Shown: positions 39,855 to 48,353, counted from the first letter of the stretch. The stretch: DNA of 54,929 nucleotides from Alphaproteobacteria bacterium (GCA_009779135.1 WREW01000006.1:1-54929); one strand, 5' to 3'. The notes: generated by a model from the sequence alone, not told the origin. Numbers and translations: made by a program.

Positions 39855-41365
39855 AAAACTTCCCAAGCTTTTTTTGCGATTTGTATAGGCTGGCAGTTGG
39901 TGGCTTCGGCGCGGCAGCAGCGCTGGGACATTTCAGGATCACAAAAGCGGCATAGAGCATGCGCGTGCGGCATGGTGATCTGGTCTTTTTCAATCGTAAA
40001 ACCTTCTTTACGGAAGTTGTTTAAAATACGCGAGAAGGTTTCGGGTTTGATATTCAAATAAGTTGCGATCAAGGCTTTATCAAAAGGAAGCTTTAGCGGC
40101 GCGCCTTCAAGGCCGGTTTCAAGATAAAGATTGGCGAGAAACCATCCCACACGCTCCTGCGCGGTTTTCAAGGTGAGCTGCTCGAACTGAGTCACAAGGC
40201 CTTGCAGGCGCATGGTTGTTGCGACAAGGAGATTTTGCGCAAGCTCGCGCGAGCGCGAAGCGTGATCGCGCAGAACAGGCAAAGAAAGCGCAAGAAGGCT
40301 GGCGCGCGTCACGGCCTTGGCGCTTGCGGCCGCCAAAGAGGCGTGGAGAAAATCCGTATCAAGCAAAGCTTCGCGTTTGCTGACGAGTTGAAGGACGGAC
40401 TCTTGGCCTTCGGCTGAGGTTTTGTAGGTGTTCACCCATCCGTCAAGCACGATGAAAAAGCGGCTCACGGCCTGTCCTTGCGTGATAAAGACGTGACCTT
40501 TGGGCGCGTCAATCAGGCGCGCGCCTTTCAACAGATTGCGCAAGGTTGCTTCGGGCAGGCCTTGGAACAAAGGCATGCTACGCAAGGATGGCAGGCGGTG
40601 CTCGATGTCGCTATCAAGTGCTTTTTCGTAAGGCGCGAGCAGGGCCAGCTCCTGCCCTTGCTGCGCAAGCGCGGCTATTGTTTGCGTTAAGGCCTGATGC
40701 AGGGCGCTGATTTCTTCATTCATGCAAGACAGCCAATCAAGCAGGGGCATGCCGGCCAGAAGCTCCTTAGCGCGGCCTCCCTTGATGGCGCGGACTACAT
40801 GATCTGTTTCGCCTAGAACGCTTTTGTGGTTTATGCGCTCTCTGTCGATCATTTGCTTGAGCGTGTTGTCCGCAAGGCCGAGGTAAAGACGCTCTCGCGC
40901 AAGGTAGCCTGTGGCGTCATTGGTCAGGCGCTTGTTGTCAAAGGGCGTGATTTCAGCTTTGGCGTACACCATCACGCCGTCATCGCGCAGCGCGGAAAGT
41001 TCACGCAAGGCCGCAATGAAATGGACAAGCGCACTGGTTTGCGCCGGTGTAAAGCGCGGGTTGTCGGTGAGCAAAGCTATGGCCGTCTGGTGAACGGGCT
41101 GTTCAAGATGGATGGTGTACCATTCAAACAAAGACGGCGGCGGCATGGATGAAAGAAAAGACGGATCCTGCCTGAGACGCAAAGCTTCTTTAAAGCGCGC
41201 GGGCAGCAGCGTTTGAAACATGTCGTTTTTTTCAAGTACGCGCAGCGTTTCCTGAAAAGTGTCGGGGGGCGTCTCAGGGCGACAAAAGGCGGGAAGGAGC
41301 GCCTGACCGCGTTCTTTTTGCAGGTCATAAAGAAGTGATAGCGTGCTGATAAGGGTTTCTGTCAT
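39848..41365 (-). CDS. Crp/Fnr-type regulator with NIT-like N-terminus and C-terminal cysteine cluster
   Basis: 505 aa, twice the usual Crp/Fnr size. Residues about 1-210 are all-helical. L-L-Y-D-L-Q-K-E-R-G near the start and G-Y-L-A-R-E-R-L-Y-L-G later resemble the L-Q-x-E-R-G and E-x-x-x-x-E-R landmarks of the nitrate/nitrite-sensing NIT domain. A cyclic-nucleotide-like barrel follows (about 250-365; F-I-T-Q-G, F-F-I-V-L-D-G-W-V), then a winged helix whose recognition helix has E-T-F-S-R, keeping the E, S and R that contact TTGA half-sites in FNR/CRP. The end holds C472, C475, C483, C484 and C491, possibly an Fe-S or zinc site; FNR's own cluster cysteines are N-terminal. It may regulate nrdDG through the box at 30023, which is inference. 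The start at the ATG (41365) is preferred to a TTG at 41383. Confidence 0.8.
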   Translation of the reverse strand: MTETLISTLSLLYDLQKERGQALLPAFCRPETPPDTFQETLRVLEKNDMFQTLLPARFKEALRLRQDPSFLSSMPPPSLFEWYTIHLEQPVHQTAIALLTDNPRFTPAQTSALVHFIAALRELSALRDDGVMVYAKAEITPFDNKRLTNDATGYLARERLYLGLADNTLKQMIDRERINHKSVLGETDHVVRAIKGGRAKELLAGMPLLDWLSCMNEEISALHQALTQTIAALAQQGQELALLAPYEKALDSDIEHRLPSLRSMPLFQGLPEATLRNLLKGARLIDAPKGHVFITQGQAVSRFFIVLDGWVNTYKTSAEGQESVLQLVSKREALLDTDFLHASLAAASAKAVTRASLLALSLPVLRDHASRSRELAQNLLVATTMRLQGLVTQFEQLTLKTAQERVGWFLANLYLETGLEGAPLKLPFDKALIATYLNIKPETFSRILNNFRKEGFTIEKDQITMPHAHALCRFCDPEMSQRCCRAEATNCQPIQIAKKAWEVFQ

Positions 41366-41411
41366 AACGGGGTATTGTGTCAATTATTAGCCTTCCTCCG
41401 CAAGGGAAAAA

Positions 41412-41454
41412 TTGTCATTGCGAGGAAGGCCTGAAGGCCTTCCTCGCAATGACA
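41412..41454. repeat. Family B palindromic repeat, short form
   Basis: TTGTCATTGCGAGGAAGGCC and its complement around a TGAA centre. It lies between the end of the unknown gene at 41467 and the regulator gene, both on the minus strand. Confidence 0.9.
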
Positions 41455-41466
41455 GATGGGGAAGGG

Positions 41467-42186
41467 CTAAGAGGGCCTCATATGGTCGCCATAGCCGCGC
41501 ATGTGGGTCATGGGGGCGCGGGTTTTATCGAGATTTTGGAAAATATTCGTGATGGCCTGCTGAAAGGCCAGAAAGCGGTTTTCCATGGCGGCGCAATAGG
41601 GCCAGTTTTTTTCCTTTGTTGCCTCGGGAAGCTGCAGGCCTATGGCGGTTTCGTGCAGAATATGGCTTTGGTCGAGGTGGGCGAGGATGTCGAAAAAAAC
41701 TTCCTCGCGGCGCTTTATGTGTGCGATGTGGGGGAGGGCTTCTTCAAGATTCCAGCCTTTGGATGTAAGTTTTTTTTGGAGATCATTATTCATCGCTTCG
41801 CTTGTTTCGGCAAGATATAGGAAGTGGATCAGGCGCGTGATTTCTTCCTGTATTTTTCGATCAAGCACATCGAGATCATCCTGCGCGGCGCGTGGCGCAT
41901 AATGGCCAAGGGTTATCATCGTCAGGCGATAACCGCCCGCGCGCATTTTCATCAGATGGCGATAAGAAGCGGGCATGTTGGCAACGTCAAGTTCGTCAAT
42001 GGCGAGGTTGTCGGCTTCTTGCAAAATCTCAAACTGGCGCACGGCGGCCCAGCTTACGGTGTTTTCGATAAGATCAGGCGCGTACCATACATGCGTCTGC
42101 GCATTTTTTGCGATGCGCTGGATATAGGAAAAACCGGCTACAATGCGCCGTCCGGTTTGCGGCGTTCTGAAAAAACGCGGAGGCAA
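41467..42186 (-). CDS. Unknown helical protein directly downstream of a TPP riboswitch
   Basis: 239 aa from a TTG codon at 42186. The start is supported by AGGGAG nine bases upstream, which is part of the riboswitch's own 3' strand. The protein is soluble, mainly helical, and rich in histidine and glutamate (I-H-F-L-Y-L-A-E, A-H-I-K-R-R-E-E-V-F-F-D, H-L-D-Q-S-H). I cannot assign it to a thiamine enzyme or transporter; TenA was considered but its motifs are not evident. Position after the riboswitch implies control by thiamine pyrophosphate. The possible operon is pncB-pncA-riboswitch-this gene. An ATG start further in would leave a much shorter protein. Confidence 0.65.
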   Translation of the reverse strand: MPPRFFRTPQTGRRIVAGFSYIQRIAKNAQTHVWYAPDLIENTVSWAAVRQFEILQEADNLAIDELDVANMPASYRHLMKMRAGGYRLTMITLGHYAPRAAQDDLDVLDRKIQEEITRLIHFLYLAETSEAMNNDLQKKLTSKGWNLEEALPHIAHIKRREEVFFDILAHLDQSHILHETAIGLQLPEATKEKNWPYCAAMENRFLAFQQAITNIFQNLDKTRAPMTHMRGYGDHMRPS

Positions 42187-42192
42187 GACAAG

Positions 42193-42266
42193 AAACTCCC
42201 TTCGCCGGCATGATCCGGATCAGGTTCAACGGGTATCATCTCAGCCCAAAAGGCACCCCGGTTGTT
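42193..42266 (-). promoter_or_regulatory. TPP (thiamine pyrophosphate) riboswitch
   Basis: On the minus strand the aptamer reads CCGGGGTGCC, then GGGCTGAGATGATACCC, GTTGAACCTGATCCGGATCATG, and CCGGCGAAGGGAG by segments. These are the conserved THI-box blocks (GGGGUGCC, CUGAGA, ACCCG, AACCUGAUC-UGGAU-like, GCCxGCG-AGGGA). P1 is short. The downstream TTG start at 42186 lies only seven bases past the aptamer, and the AGGGAG ribosome-binding site is inside it. TPP binding would therefore hide the site and stop translation. Confidence 0.95.
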
Positions 42267-42294
42267 GAGAGGTTAGAAAAAGCGGGAAAAATTG

Positions 42295-43101
42295 TCAACC
42301 GGGCATGTATGACTGCTGCGGCATTTTCCCGCGCCTTGGCACAGTGTTGCGGAAGAGGTCTTCGGTTGTTGTGAATGTGGTTCCTTTTTCGGACATTCTT
42401 TTCATGGCAGAAGATACTTCAAAACCGCTTTGTACGAACGCATCGGGAATGCCTGCGCTGATGTCCGTCAGAAGATTTACATTGGCTTTGATGTCGTTCT
42501 TATTCAATGCGGGAATCAGAAGCTTGTAGATGTCGTTATGGGAGAACTCGACACAAAAGTTTGTCGCCAAACCGCCGATATGGATTTGGGCTTTTTCAAT
42601 GCCCCTTCCTTTTAACGTGCCGGCTATGTCTTTAAACACGCGCGGCGCGCGTGTTGTCGAAACGCCATCATTTTCTGTGGCTATGCCGTAGCTGTCGAGA
42701 TTGGGATTCATGCCCTTGCGGATAACAAAAAAGGTGTTTTTGCGTTCGTCCTTTTCCATGAGAACCGGAAGTGTGCTGTCAATATACAATAGTTTTATCA
42801 TGTTGAAAGGAAGCTCGTTCATGACCGATTTCACAAAGGCGGCGCTTTCTGTGCCTTGCACGCAGTGGTCGGGCCAAAGTCCGTTTGGGTGGTTGGATTT
42901 AAAACTGACGTGGTTTTTAGGATGGAAATCCTGACTGAGTATCACAAATGCGTTCTTTAGGTTTCTTATCAGCTTTCCTGCCGGTTTACATACTTTCTTG
43001 CCGTTCGGAACGCCAAGACATCCGCCTTGCTCCGGCGTCAGGTTGTTTCTGATGAAGCCGTTCTGGATATCGATAAGGAAAACAATATTGGCTGTTGTCA
43101 T
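42295..43101 (-). CDS. pncA: Nicotinamidase (isochorismatase family)
   Basis: 268 aa. It hydrolyses nicotinamide to nicotinate for NAD salvage. The triad is D11 (D-I-Q-N-G-F), K129 (R-K-G) and C183 (G-L-A-T-N-F-C-V). Metal ligands are D58 and H60 in D-F-H-P-K-N-H-V-S-F, with H79 in W-P-D-H-C. At 268 aa it is longer than the usual 210 because of insertions around 100-125 and at the C-terminus. It is 11 bases downstream of pncB on the same strand, so both salvage steps are made together. A riboswitch follows its stop by 28 bases. Confidence 0.92.
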   Translation of the reverse strand: MTTANIVFLIDIQNGFIRNNLTPEQGGCLGVPNGKKVCKPAGKLIRNLKNAFVILSQDFHPKNHVSFKSNHPNGLWPDHCVQGTESAAFVKSVMNELPFNMIKLLYIDSTLPVLMEKDERKNTFFVIRKGMNPNLDSYGIATENDGVSTTRAPRVFKDIAGTLKGRGIEKAQIHIGGLATNFCVEFSHNDIYKLLIPALNKNDIKANVNLLTDISAGIPDAFVQSGFEVSSAMKRMSEKGTTFTTTEDLFRNTVPRRGKMPQQSYMPG

Positions 43102-43112
43102 AAGATGGCTCC

Positions 43113-44834
43113 TTAATCTGTGAGGTTAAAGCGCTGGCGTTGTTTTTCCAGATCCAGACGGGTTCTGATATGGCCTACGGCTGCTTTTCTTTTTGCGGCC
43201 AGCTCTTCAGCGATGCCGACACCATATTCATGAGGCATGTCGGGAGGGAGAAGCAAATGGGCGCGGTCGAGGCGGGCGATTGCCGTGGCGCATGTTTCCT
43301 TGCTTGCCGCAAGGATTTTATGGGCGTCACGTTTGGCGTATGACTCTTGGACAAAACTTCCTTGATGAAGCCAAGGTTGCAAAAGGCGGATAAAGGGAGC
43401 GCCTGTGGGGAAGGGCTTTATCTTTCCGGTTTGCGTGTGTTCCGAATAAAGGTCGCGGCTAAGGCGTTCTTTGCCGACGTCAAGATCAGCCGGAATAATC
43501 GTGTCACCGGCCCACAGGCCGTTGCGATCGACATAGCGCACAACATCGATCAATCCGGGCAAAGTCGTTTTCTTTTCCGATTCAGATAGCTTTACCAATT
43601 CACGAACCAGTTTGCTGTTGTCCGGATAATGGGCGGAAAGTTTCATCACGAAATCAAGAAGCGGATTATTGCGGTTTACGGCCACTTCCGAGCCGATGCC
43701 AAAGCCTGTGACGAAGCTTTCACGCTCCGTGATGTCTGCCGCAACACGCCCGAAAAGACTGGCGGCGTTGCGGACGGAGATGCTGTCTGTGGCAAGGATT
43801 TTGGCGTTTGTGAATCCGGCTTCATCCATCAGGGCGCGGGATTCTTTTGAAAGATAGGCCAGATTTCCTGAATCAAGGCGGATGCCTTTAAGGTCAAGCC
43901 CGTGTTTTTTGCATGTGCGGACGGCTGTTTTTACGCCTTCAACAGTATTGTAGGTATCGACAAGAAAAACGGTGGCGTTGGGATGGGCTTTGGCCCAGTT
44001 TTCAAAAGCGTCTTCTTCCGTTTCATGCAACATGACCCAAGCATGGGCAAAAGTTCCCATCACGGGGATTCCGTAACACATGCCAGCATAGTCATTTGAT
44101 GTGCTGTCCCATCCGGCGATGGCGGCGGCGCGGGCGGATTGCAATGAAGCTATGCTGGAAGAACGCCGCAGGGACATTTCAGCCAAAGAGGCGCACTCCT
44201 TTGCGGAGGTTTCTATAAGAGGCGCTCCTGCTTTGGAAGCTTCACGCTGCGCGGCCAGTTTGACTTGCGTTGCAACTGTTGTCAGGTTTGTGCTTGAGGC
44301 AATCAACTGCAATGTTGTGGCTTCGACAGCCATTTGCTGCCACCATAATCCTGTCAACTGCATGGATGGTTCATGGGGAAAGATCAGCTGGCCTTCGGGA
44401 ATAGCCTTTACATCAAGGGTTAATTTCTGTCTGGACAGCCAATGCAAAAACGGATCAGGAAACAGGCGTGTTTTTCCGCCTTTTCCGTCATCCGCATGCT
44501 GGCGGGCCAGATGCCGCAGCTCGCGGTCTTTCCACTGCCAGCCGTCATACCATTCGGCAACGAGGCCCAGCCCCGCATTGACAAGATAGGGGATTTTGAC
44601 GTTGCGAACCTCATCGGTTCCTGAATCCTTGTATGTATCGCCGTTGTTCAGCAGGCTCCGACAGAACACATTTGATGTCGTTCTTTTTTCATCCGCAAAA
44701 CCAAGTTTCCATGCCGCATATGTCATCGTCAGCGCATAACGGTCAGCGGAAAGCGGGCCTATGTCCCGAATAAAGGATTGATAGCCTTGCGGGGCGGCAA
44801 AGTTTTCATAGTCCGGCGGTATATTACGAGCCAT
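43113..44834 (-). CDS. pncB: Nicotinate phosphoribosyltransferase
   Basis: 573 aa, longer than typical (about 400-490). It joins nicotinate to PRPP, forming nicotinate mononucleotide. The N-terminus carries the Y-A-L-T-M-T-Y-A-A-W region that in the family contacts substrate. The phosphate-binding loop region G-I-R-L-D-S-G-N-L-A-Y-L is near residue 310, preceded by a strand with L-V-D-T-Y-N-T. The C-terminal 80 residues are an extension. It is the first gene of pncB-pncA; the upstream intergenic space is 90 bases. Confidence 0.9.
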   Translation of the reverse strand: MARNIPPDYENFAAPQGYQSFIRDIGPLSADRYALTMTYAAWKLGFADEKRTTSNVFCRSLLNNGDTYKDSGTDEVRNVKIPYLVNAGLGLVAEWYDGWQWKDRELRHLARQHADDGKGGKTRLFPDPFLHWLSRQKLTLDVKAIPEGQLIFPHEPSMQLTGLWWQQMAVEATTLQLIASSTNLTTVATQVKLAAQREASKAGAPLIETSAKECASLAEMSLRRSSSIASLQSARAAAIAGWDSTSNDYAGMCYGIPVMGTFAHAWVMLHETEEDAFENWAKAHPNATVFLVDTYNTVEGVKTAVRTCKKHGLDLKGIRLDSGNLAYLSKESRALMDEAGFTNAKILATDSISVRNAASLFGRVAADITERESFVTGFGIGSEVAVNRNNPLLDFVMKLSAHYPDNSKLVRELVKLSESEKKTTLPGLIDVVRYVDRNGLWAGDTIIPADLDVGKERLSRDLYSEHTQTGKIKPFPTGAPFIRLLQPWLHQGSFVQESYAKRDAHKILAASKETCATAIARLDRAHLLLPPDMPHEYGVGIAEELAAKRKAAVGHIRTRLDLEKQRQRFNLTD

Positions 44835-44924
44835 GGTTTATTTTCCGTGATTTTCCCATGAATAAGTTAAAGCCGTGGGCCTTTGTTTTGTCCAGAGCAA
44901 GTTATGGTTAATTTACTTTCAGAT

Positions 44925-45944
44925 CTAAAGTTCGCGGTGCAAAAGGGCTTGTTCGGCCTGACGGATTAAGGTTGTGAGGATGGTTTGCGCGGGTTGTTCT
45001 TCCTTGACCATGCCCACCGTTTGTCCGGCCATGACGGAGCCGTTTTCGGTGTCGCCGTCAATCACGGCGCGGCGCAGGGCACCGGCCCAGAAATGTTCGA
45101 TCTCCAACTGCGCTGCTTCCTTGCTGAGTTTGCCCGCATCAAAAAGGGCGATCACTTCGCGCTGCTTTTCGATAAAATGCCGCATGCCTTCATTGACGAG
45201 CGCGCGCACGGGAATAACGGGAAAACGCTGATCCAGCTGCGGCGTCGGCACGGCATCGCGCGCGGCGGCGCGGATAAAGGCTTTTTTGAAGTTTTCATGC
45301 GCGATGCATTCCGTTGCGCACACAAAAAGCGTTCCCAGCTGAACGCCTGCTGCGCCCATCTCGAGATAAGACAGAACCGCTTCGCCTCGGCCTATCCCTC
45401 CGGCGATGAAGATGGGGATTGTCGATGCCAGATGCGGCAGGATCTCCTGCGCTAAAACAGAGGTGCTGACGGGGCCGATATGGCCGCCTGCTTCCATGCC
45501 TTCAATCACAAGCGCGTCCACGCCCATGCGGGCCAGCCTTTTGGCTACCGCCAGAGTCGGGGTAAAGCACATGACTTTGGCGCCGCCTTCCTTGATGCGC
45601 GTGATGGTTTCAACATTCGGAAGGCCGCCTGCAAGGACAATGTGCGAGACTTTTTCCGCAAGGCATACGCTCACAAGCTCATCCAGCTGCGGGTGCATGG
45701 TCATTAAATTGACGCCGAAAGGCTGGCGCGTCAGCGCGCGCGTGGCCTCTATTTCCTTTTGCAAAAGTTCAGCCGTCATCGCGCCGCAGGCCAGAACGCC
45801 GAAACCTCCGGCGTTTGATATGGCGGCGATGAGATTGCGCTCGCTGATCCAGCTCATGGCGCCGGCCATGATGGCGACCTTGCTGCCTAGAAAGTCACAG
45901 CCACGTTCCATCAAAGGACGAAGGCGAGAGGATAGTGCTACCAT
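44925..45944 (-). CDS. Nitronate monooxygenase / FabK-like flavoprotein
   Basis: 339 aa TIM-barrel FMN enzyme. N-terminal A-G-A-M-S-W-I-S and S-N-A-G-G-F-G-V-L, then E-G-M-E-A-G-G-H-I-G (about 150) and A-G-G-I-G near 185 are shared by nitronate monooxygenases and enoyl-ACP reductase II (FabK). The E-G-M-E-A-G-G-H-I-G form is closer to FabK; substrate cannot be decided from sequence. The ATG at 45944 was chosen because it is one base after the lysC stop. The longer frame to 45962 would overlap lysC. Confidence 0.85.
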   Translation of the reverse strand: MVALSSRLRPLMERGCDFLGSKVAIMAGAMSWISERNLIAAISNAGGFGVLACGAMTAELLQKEIEATRALTRQPFGVNLMTMHPQLDELVSVCLAEKVSHIVLAGGLPNVETITRIKEGGAKVMCFTPTLAVAKRLARMGVDALVIEGMEAGGHIGPVSTSVLAQEILPHLASTIPIFIAGGIGRGEAVLSYLEMGAAGVQLGTLFVCATECIAHENFKKAFIRAAARDAVPTPQLDQRFPVIPVRALVNEGMRHFIEKQREVIALFDAGKLSKEAAQLEIEHFWAGALRRAVIDGDTENGSVMAGQTVGMVKEEQPAQTILTTLIRQAEQALLHREL

Positions 45945-45945
45945 G

Positions 45946-47184
45946 TTACCCGTCTTTATCAAGATTGAAGACCGTGTGCAAGGTGCGCAGGGCCAGTTCC
46001 AGATATTCTTCCAAAATAAGAACCGTGATTGAAATTTCCGAGGTTTCGATCAGGTAGATATTGATAGATTTTTCAGCGAGCGCCTGAAACATTAAAGCAG
46101 CAATCCCGTGACGGGTGCGCATACCCATGCCCACAATTCTGATTTTGGCGACATTGTCGTTGGTTATAATGGTCGAGAACTTGAGCGAGTCTTGTTCGCT
46201 GCGCAGCGTTTCAACGGCGCGCTCCATCTCCGCGCGGACAACAGTTACAGAAATAGAAGCGTCATAGCCATCGCCCGCCGAGGCCTGCGCGATCATATCC
46301 ACATTAAATCCGGCGCGCGCCAGTACGCCCAGAACATTGGCCGCCACGCCGGGCTGGTCGGGCAGGCCGTGAAGCGTTATCTTGGCAATGCCGCGTTCGT
46401 GCGCAATGCCGGAAACGGGGTGTGTGTCCATAATATCAGCCTCTTTGGTTATCAGCGTTCCGGGCAGGTCGCTGCCGATCTGGTTGGAAAAAGTCGAAAG
46501 CACTTGAAACGGCATTTTGTGCCGCAGCGCAAGCTCGATCGCGCGCGCCTGCAAAACACGCGCGCCGAGCGAGGACAGCTCGAGCATCTCTTCATGCGAG
46601 ACTTTTGAAAGCCTGCGCGCGCGGCTTACAATATTGGGGTTGGCGGTGTAGATGCCATCGACATTGGTGTAGATGTCGCAGCGATCCACGCCCAGCGCCG
46701 CCGCAAGCGCAATCGCTGAAGAGTCCGAGCCGCCACGGCCAAGGGTTGCGATGCTTCCGTCTTCCGTCACGCCTTGGAATCCTGCCACGACGGCCACTTC
46801 GCCGGCTTCCAGCCTTTCTTTTATTTTTTTGATGTCCACATGGGTGATGCGCGCGTTGTTGTGGTCGTTGTCCGTCACCAAAGGAATCTGCCAGCCCTGC
46901 CAGGAGCGGGCATTCAGGCCTCTTTGCTCCAGCGCCATCACAAGAAGGCCGGCGGCGATTTGCTCGCCTACGGCCAAAACGGCGTCCAGCTCGCGCGGGT
47001 TGGGGTGGTTTGTGATGCTGCGGCAGTAGCCCATCAGCTGATCCGTGGCACCCGCCATGGCCGCCGTCACGACAACGACCTTGTTGCCTCGGCGGGCTTC
47101 CTGCGCGACTTTGCTTGCCGCGTTTTTAATGTGATCGATGTCGCTGACGGACGAGCCGCCAAACTTGATGACAATAAGCGCCAT
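45946..47184 (-). CDS. lysC: Aspartate kinase
   Basis: 412 aa. It phosphorylates aspartate at the entry to lysine, threonine and methionine synthesis. The N-terminal K-F-G-G-S-S-V is at residues 8-14. R-G-G-S-D-S-S-A near 160 and D-I-Y-T-N-V-D-G-I-Y-T near 183 complete the kinase domain. Two C-terminal ACT domains (from about 265) give feedback control by amino acids. The length is normal for a monofunctional type. It is divergent from ubiG and directly upstream of the flavoprotein gene. Confidence 0.96.
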   Translation of the reverse strand: MALIVIKFGGSSVSDIDHIKNAASKVAQEARRGNKVVVVTAAMAGATDQLMGYCRSITNHPNPRELDAVLAVGEQIAAGLLVMALEQRGLNARSWQGWQIPLVTDNDHNNARITHVDIKKIKERLEAGEVAVVAGFQGVTEDGSIATLGRGGSDSSAIALAAALGVDRCDIYTNVDGIYTANPNIVSRARRLSKVSHEEMLELSSLGARVLQARAIELALRHKMPFQVLSTFSNQIGSDLPGTLITKEADIMDTHPVSGIAHERGIAKITLHGLPDQPGVAANVLGVLARAGFNVDMIAQASAGDGYDASISVTVVRAEMERAVETLRSEQDSLKFSTIITNDNVAKIRIVGMGMRTRHGIAALMFQALAEKSINIYLIETSEISITVLILEEYLELALRTLHTVFNLDKDG

Positions 47185-47245
47185 AGGGATCCTTTCAGGG
47201 ACGGGCTATGTTATGGTATAAGAGGCGCTTGCGCTAGGAGAAAAA

Positions 47246-47956
47246 ATGAAAGCTTTCGTTTGTAATTCGCCGGATATTGAGGCTTTTAACAGAAATGCCA
47301 AGGCTTTTTGGGATGAAAAAGGTGTATTTTCCGGCCTTCACAAGCTGATGTCTGTGCGTATGGCCTATATCAAAGAGCAGTTACCTGAAAACCTTAAAGA
47401 ACTTGAGGTTTTAGATGTGGGCTGCGGCGGCGGGCTTGTGGCTGAGGCTTTGGCGCGCCTCGGGGCGCGTGTCACGGGCTTGGATCAGGGGGAGGCGGTG
47501 CTGGAGGTTGCGCGGGCGCATGCGCGGGAGCAAGGCCTTGATATTGCCTATCATCAGGGCAGCGCCGAGAGCTTTTCGCGGGGCAAGGCGCAGTTTGATG
47601 TGATTGTGGCTTTGGAAGTTGTCGAGCATGTTCCTGATTTAAAAGCGTTTTTTGAGGCGCTGGGGGGGATGCTGAAAAAGGACGGGGTGCTGATCGTGGC
47701 CACGCTTAACCGCACGCTCAAAAGCTATCTTTATGGGATTGTGATGGCCGAGCTGGTTTTGGGGTGGGCTCCGGCGGGCAGTCATGCTTGGGATCAGTTT
47801 GCCAGACCCTCGGAGCTTGCGGCTTTGGCAGCGCCTTTGGGTCTGCGCGCGCGGGATGTTTGCGGGGTTGTTTATAGCCCTTTTAAGGGGGGCTTTGTGC
47901 TGCGCAAGGGGCGCACGGAAGTGAACTATATGATGAGCTTTCAAAAGACGGGTTGA
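47246..47956 (+). CDS. ubiG: Ubiquinone biosynthesis O-methyltransferase
   Basis: 236 aa. It methylates both polyprenyl-hydroxyphenol and demethylubiquinol intermediates. The SAM motif I is V-L-D-V-G-C-G-G-G-L near 55, followed by V-T-G-L-D and motifs V-A-L-E-V-V-E-H-V and L-I-V-A-T-L-N-R-T, all typical of UbiG. The N-terminus is F-N-R-N-A-K-A-F-W-D-E-K-G. The ATG at 47246 has TAGGAG nine bases before it. It belongs to the ubiquinone theme of ubiTUV elsewhere in the window. It ends at a promoter for rpmB. Confidence 0.95.
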   Translation: MKAFVCNSPDIEAFNRNAKAFWDEKGVFSGLHKLMSVRMAYIKEQLPENLKELEVLDVGCGGGLVAEALARLGARVTGLDQGEAVLEVARAHAREQGLDIAYHQGSAESFSRGKAQFDVIVALEVVEHVPDLKAFFEALGGMLKKDGVLIVATLNRTLKSYLYGIVMAELVLGWAPAGSHAWDQFARPSELAALAAPLGLRARDVCGVVYSPFKGGFVLRKGRTEVNYMMSFQKTG

Positions 47957-47981
47957 CTTGCGCGGTTTTGGTTTCTATAAA
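47953..47981 (+). promoter_or_regulatory. Sigma-70 promoter for rpmB
   Basis: TTGACT at 47953-47958 and TATAAA at 47976-47981 with the ideal 17-base spacing. Transcription would start about 30 bases before the rpmB ATG at 48018. The -35 overlaps the last codons of ubiG. Confidence 0.75.
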
Positions 47982-48017
47982 CCGCTGTCTAAGGTTAAAA
48001 TCAAGAGGATAAGCATC

Positions 48018-48311
48018 ATGTCACGGGTTTGCGAAGTGACCGGCAAAAAACCGGTATCAGGAAATAAAGTCAGCCATGCGAACAACAAAACGCGCCGCCG
48101 CTGGCTGCCCAATTTGCAGATTTGCTCGTTTCCTTCGGATATTCTGGGCAAAGCCGTCCGCTTGCGCCTGACCGCGCGTGGCATTCGCACCGTGGAACAT
48201 AAGGGCGGCATTGATGCCTTTATCATGGGCGCGCGCAAAAGCCGCTTGTCTGATGAAGCGCTGAAAATCCGCAAGGCCATGGAAAAGGTTTCTGAGCAAA
48301 AGAGCGCGTAA
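48018..48311 (+). CDS. rpmB: 50S ribosomal protein L28
   Basis: 97 aa, normal for Alphaproteobacteria. It begins M-S-R-V-C-E-V-T-G-K-K-P-V-S-G-N-K-V-S-H-A, then K-T-R-R-R-W-L-P-N-L-Q. The C-terminus has the alphaproteobacterial extension. The ATG at 48018 follows AGAGGATAAG. The promoter is at 47953, so it is transcribed independently of ubiG. It is unlinked to rpmG, as is usual in this class. Confidence 0.96.
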   Translation: MSRVCEVTGKKPVSGNKVSHANNKTRRRWLPNLQICSFPSDILGKAVRLRLTARGIRTVEHKGGIDAFIMGARKSRLSDEALKIRKAMEKVSEQKSA

Positions 48312-48353
48312 GACAATCCGCCAAATATTTTTCGAATGTTGATGTGCGCGTTT

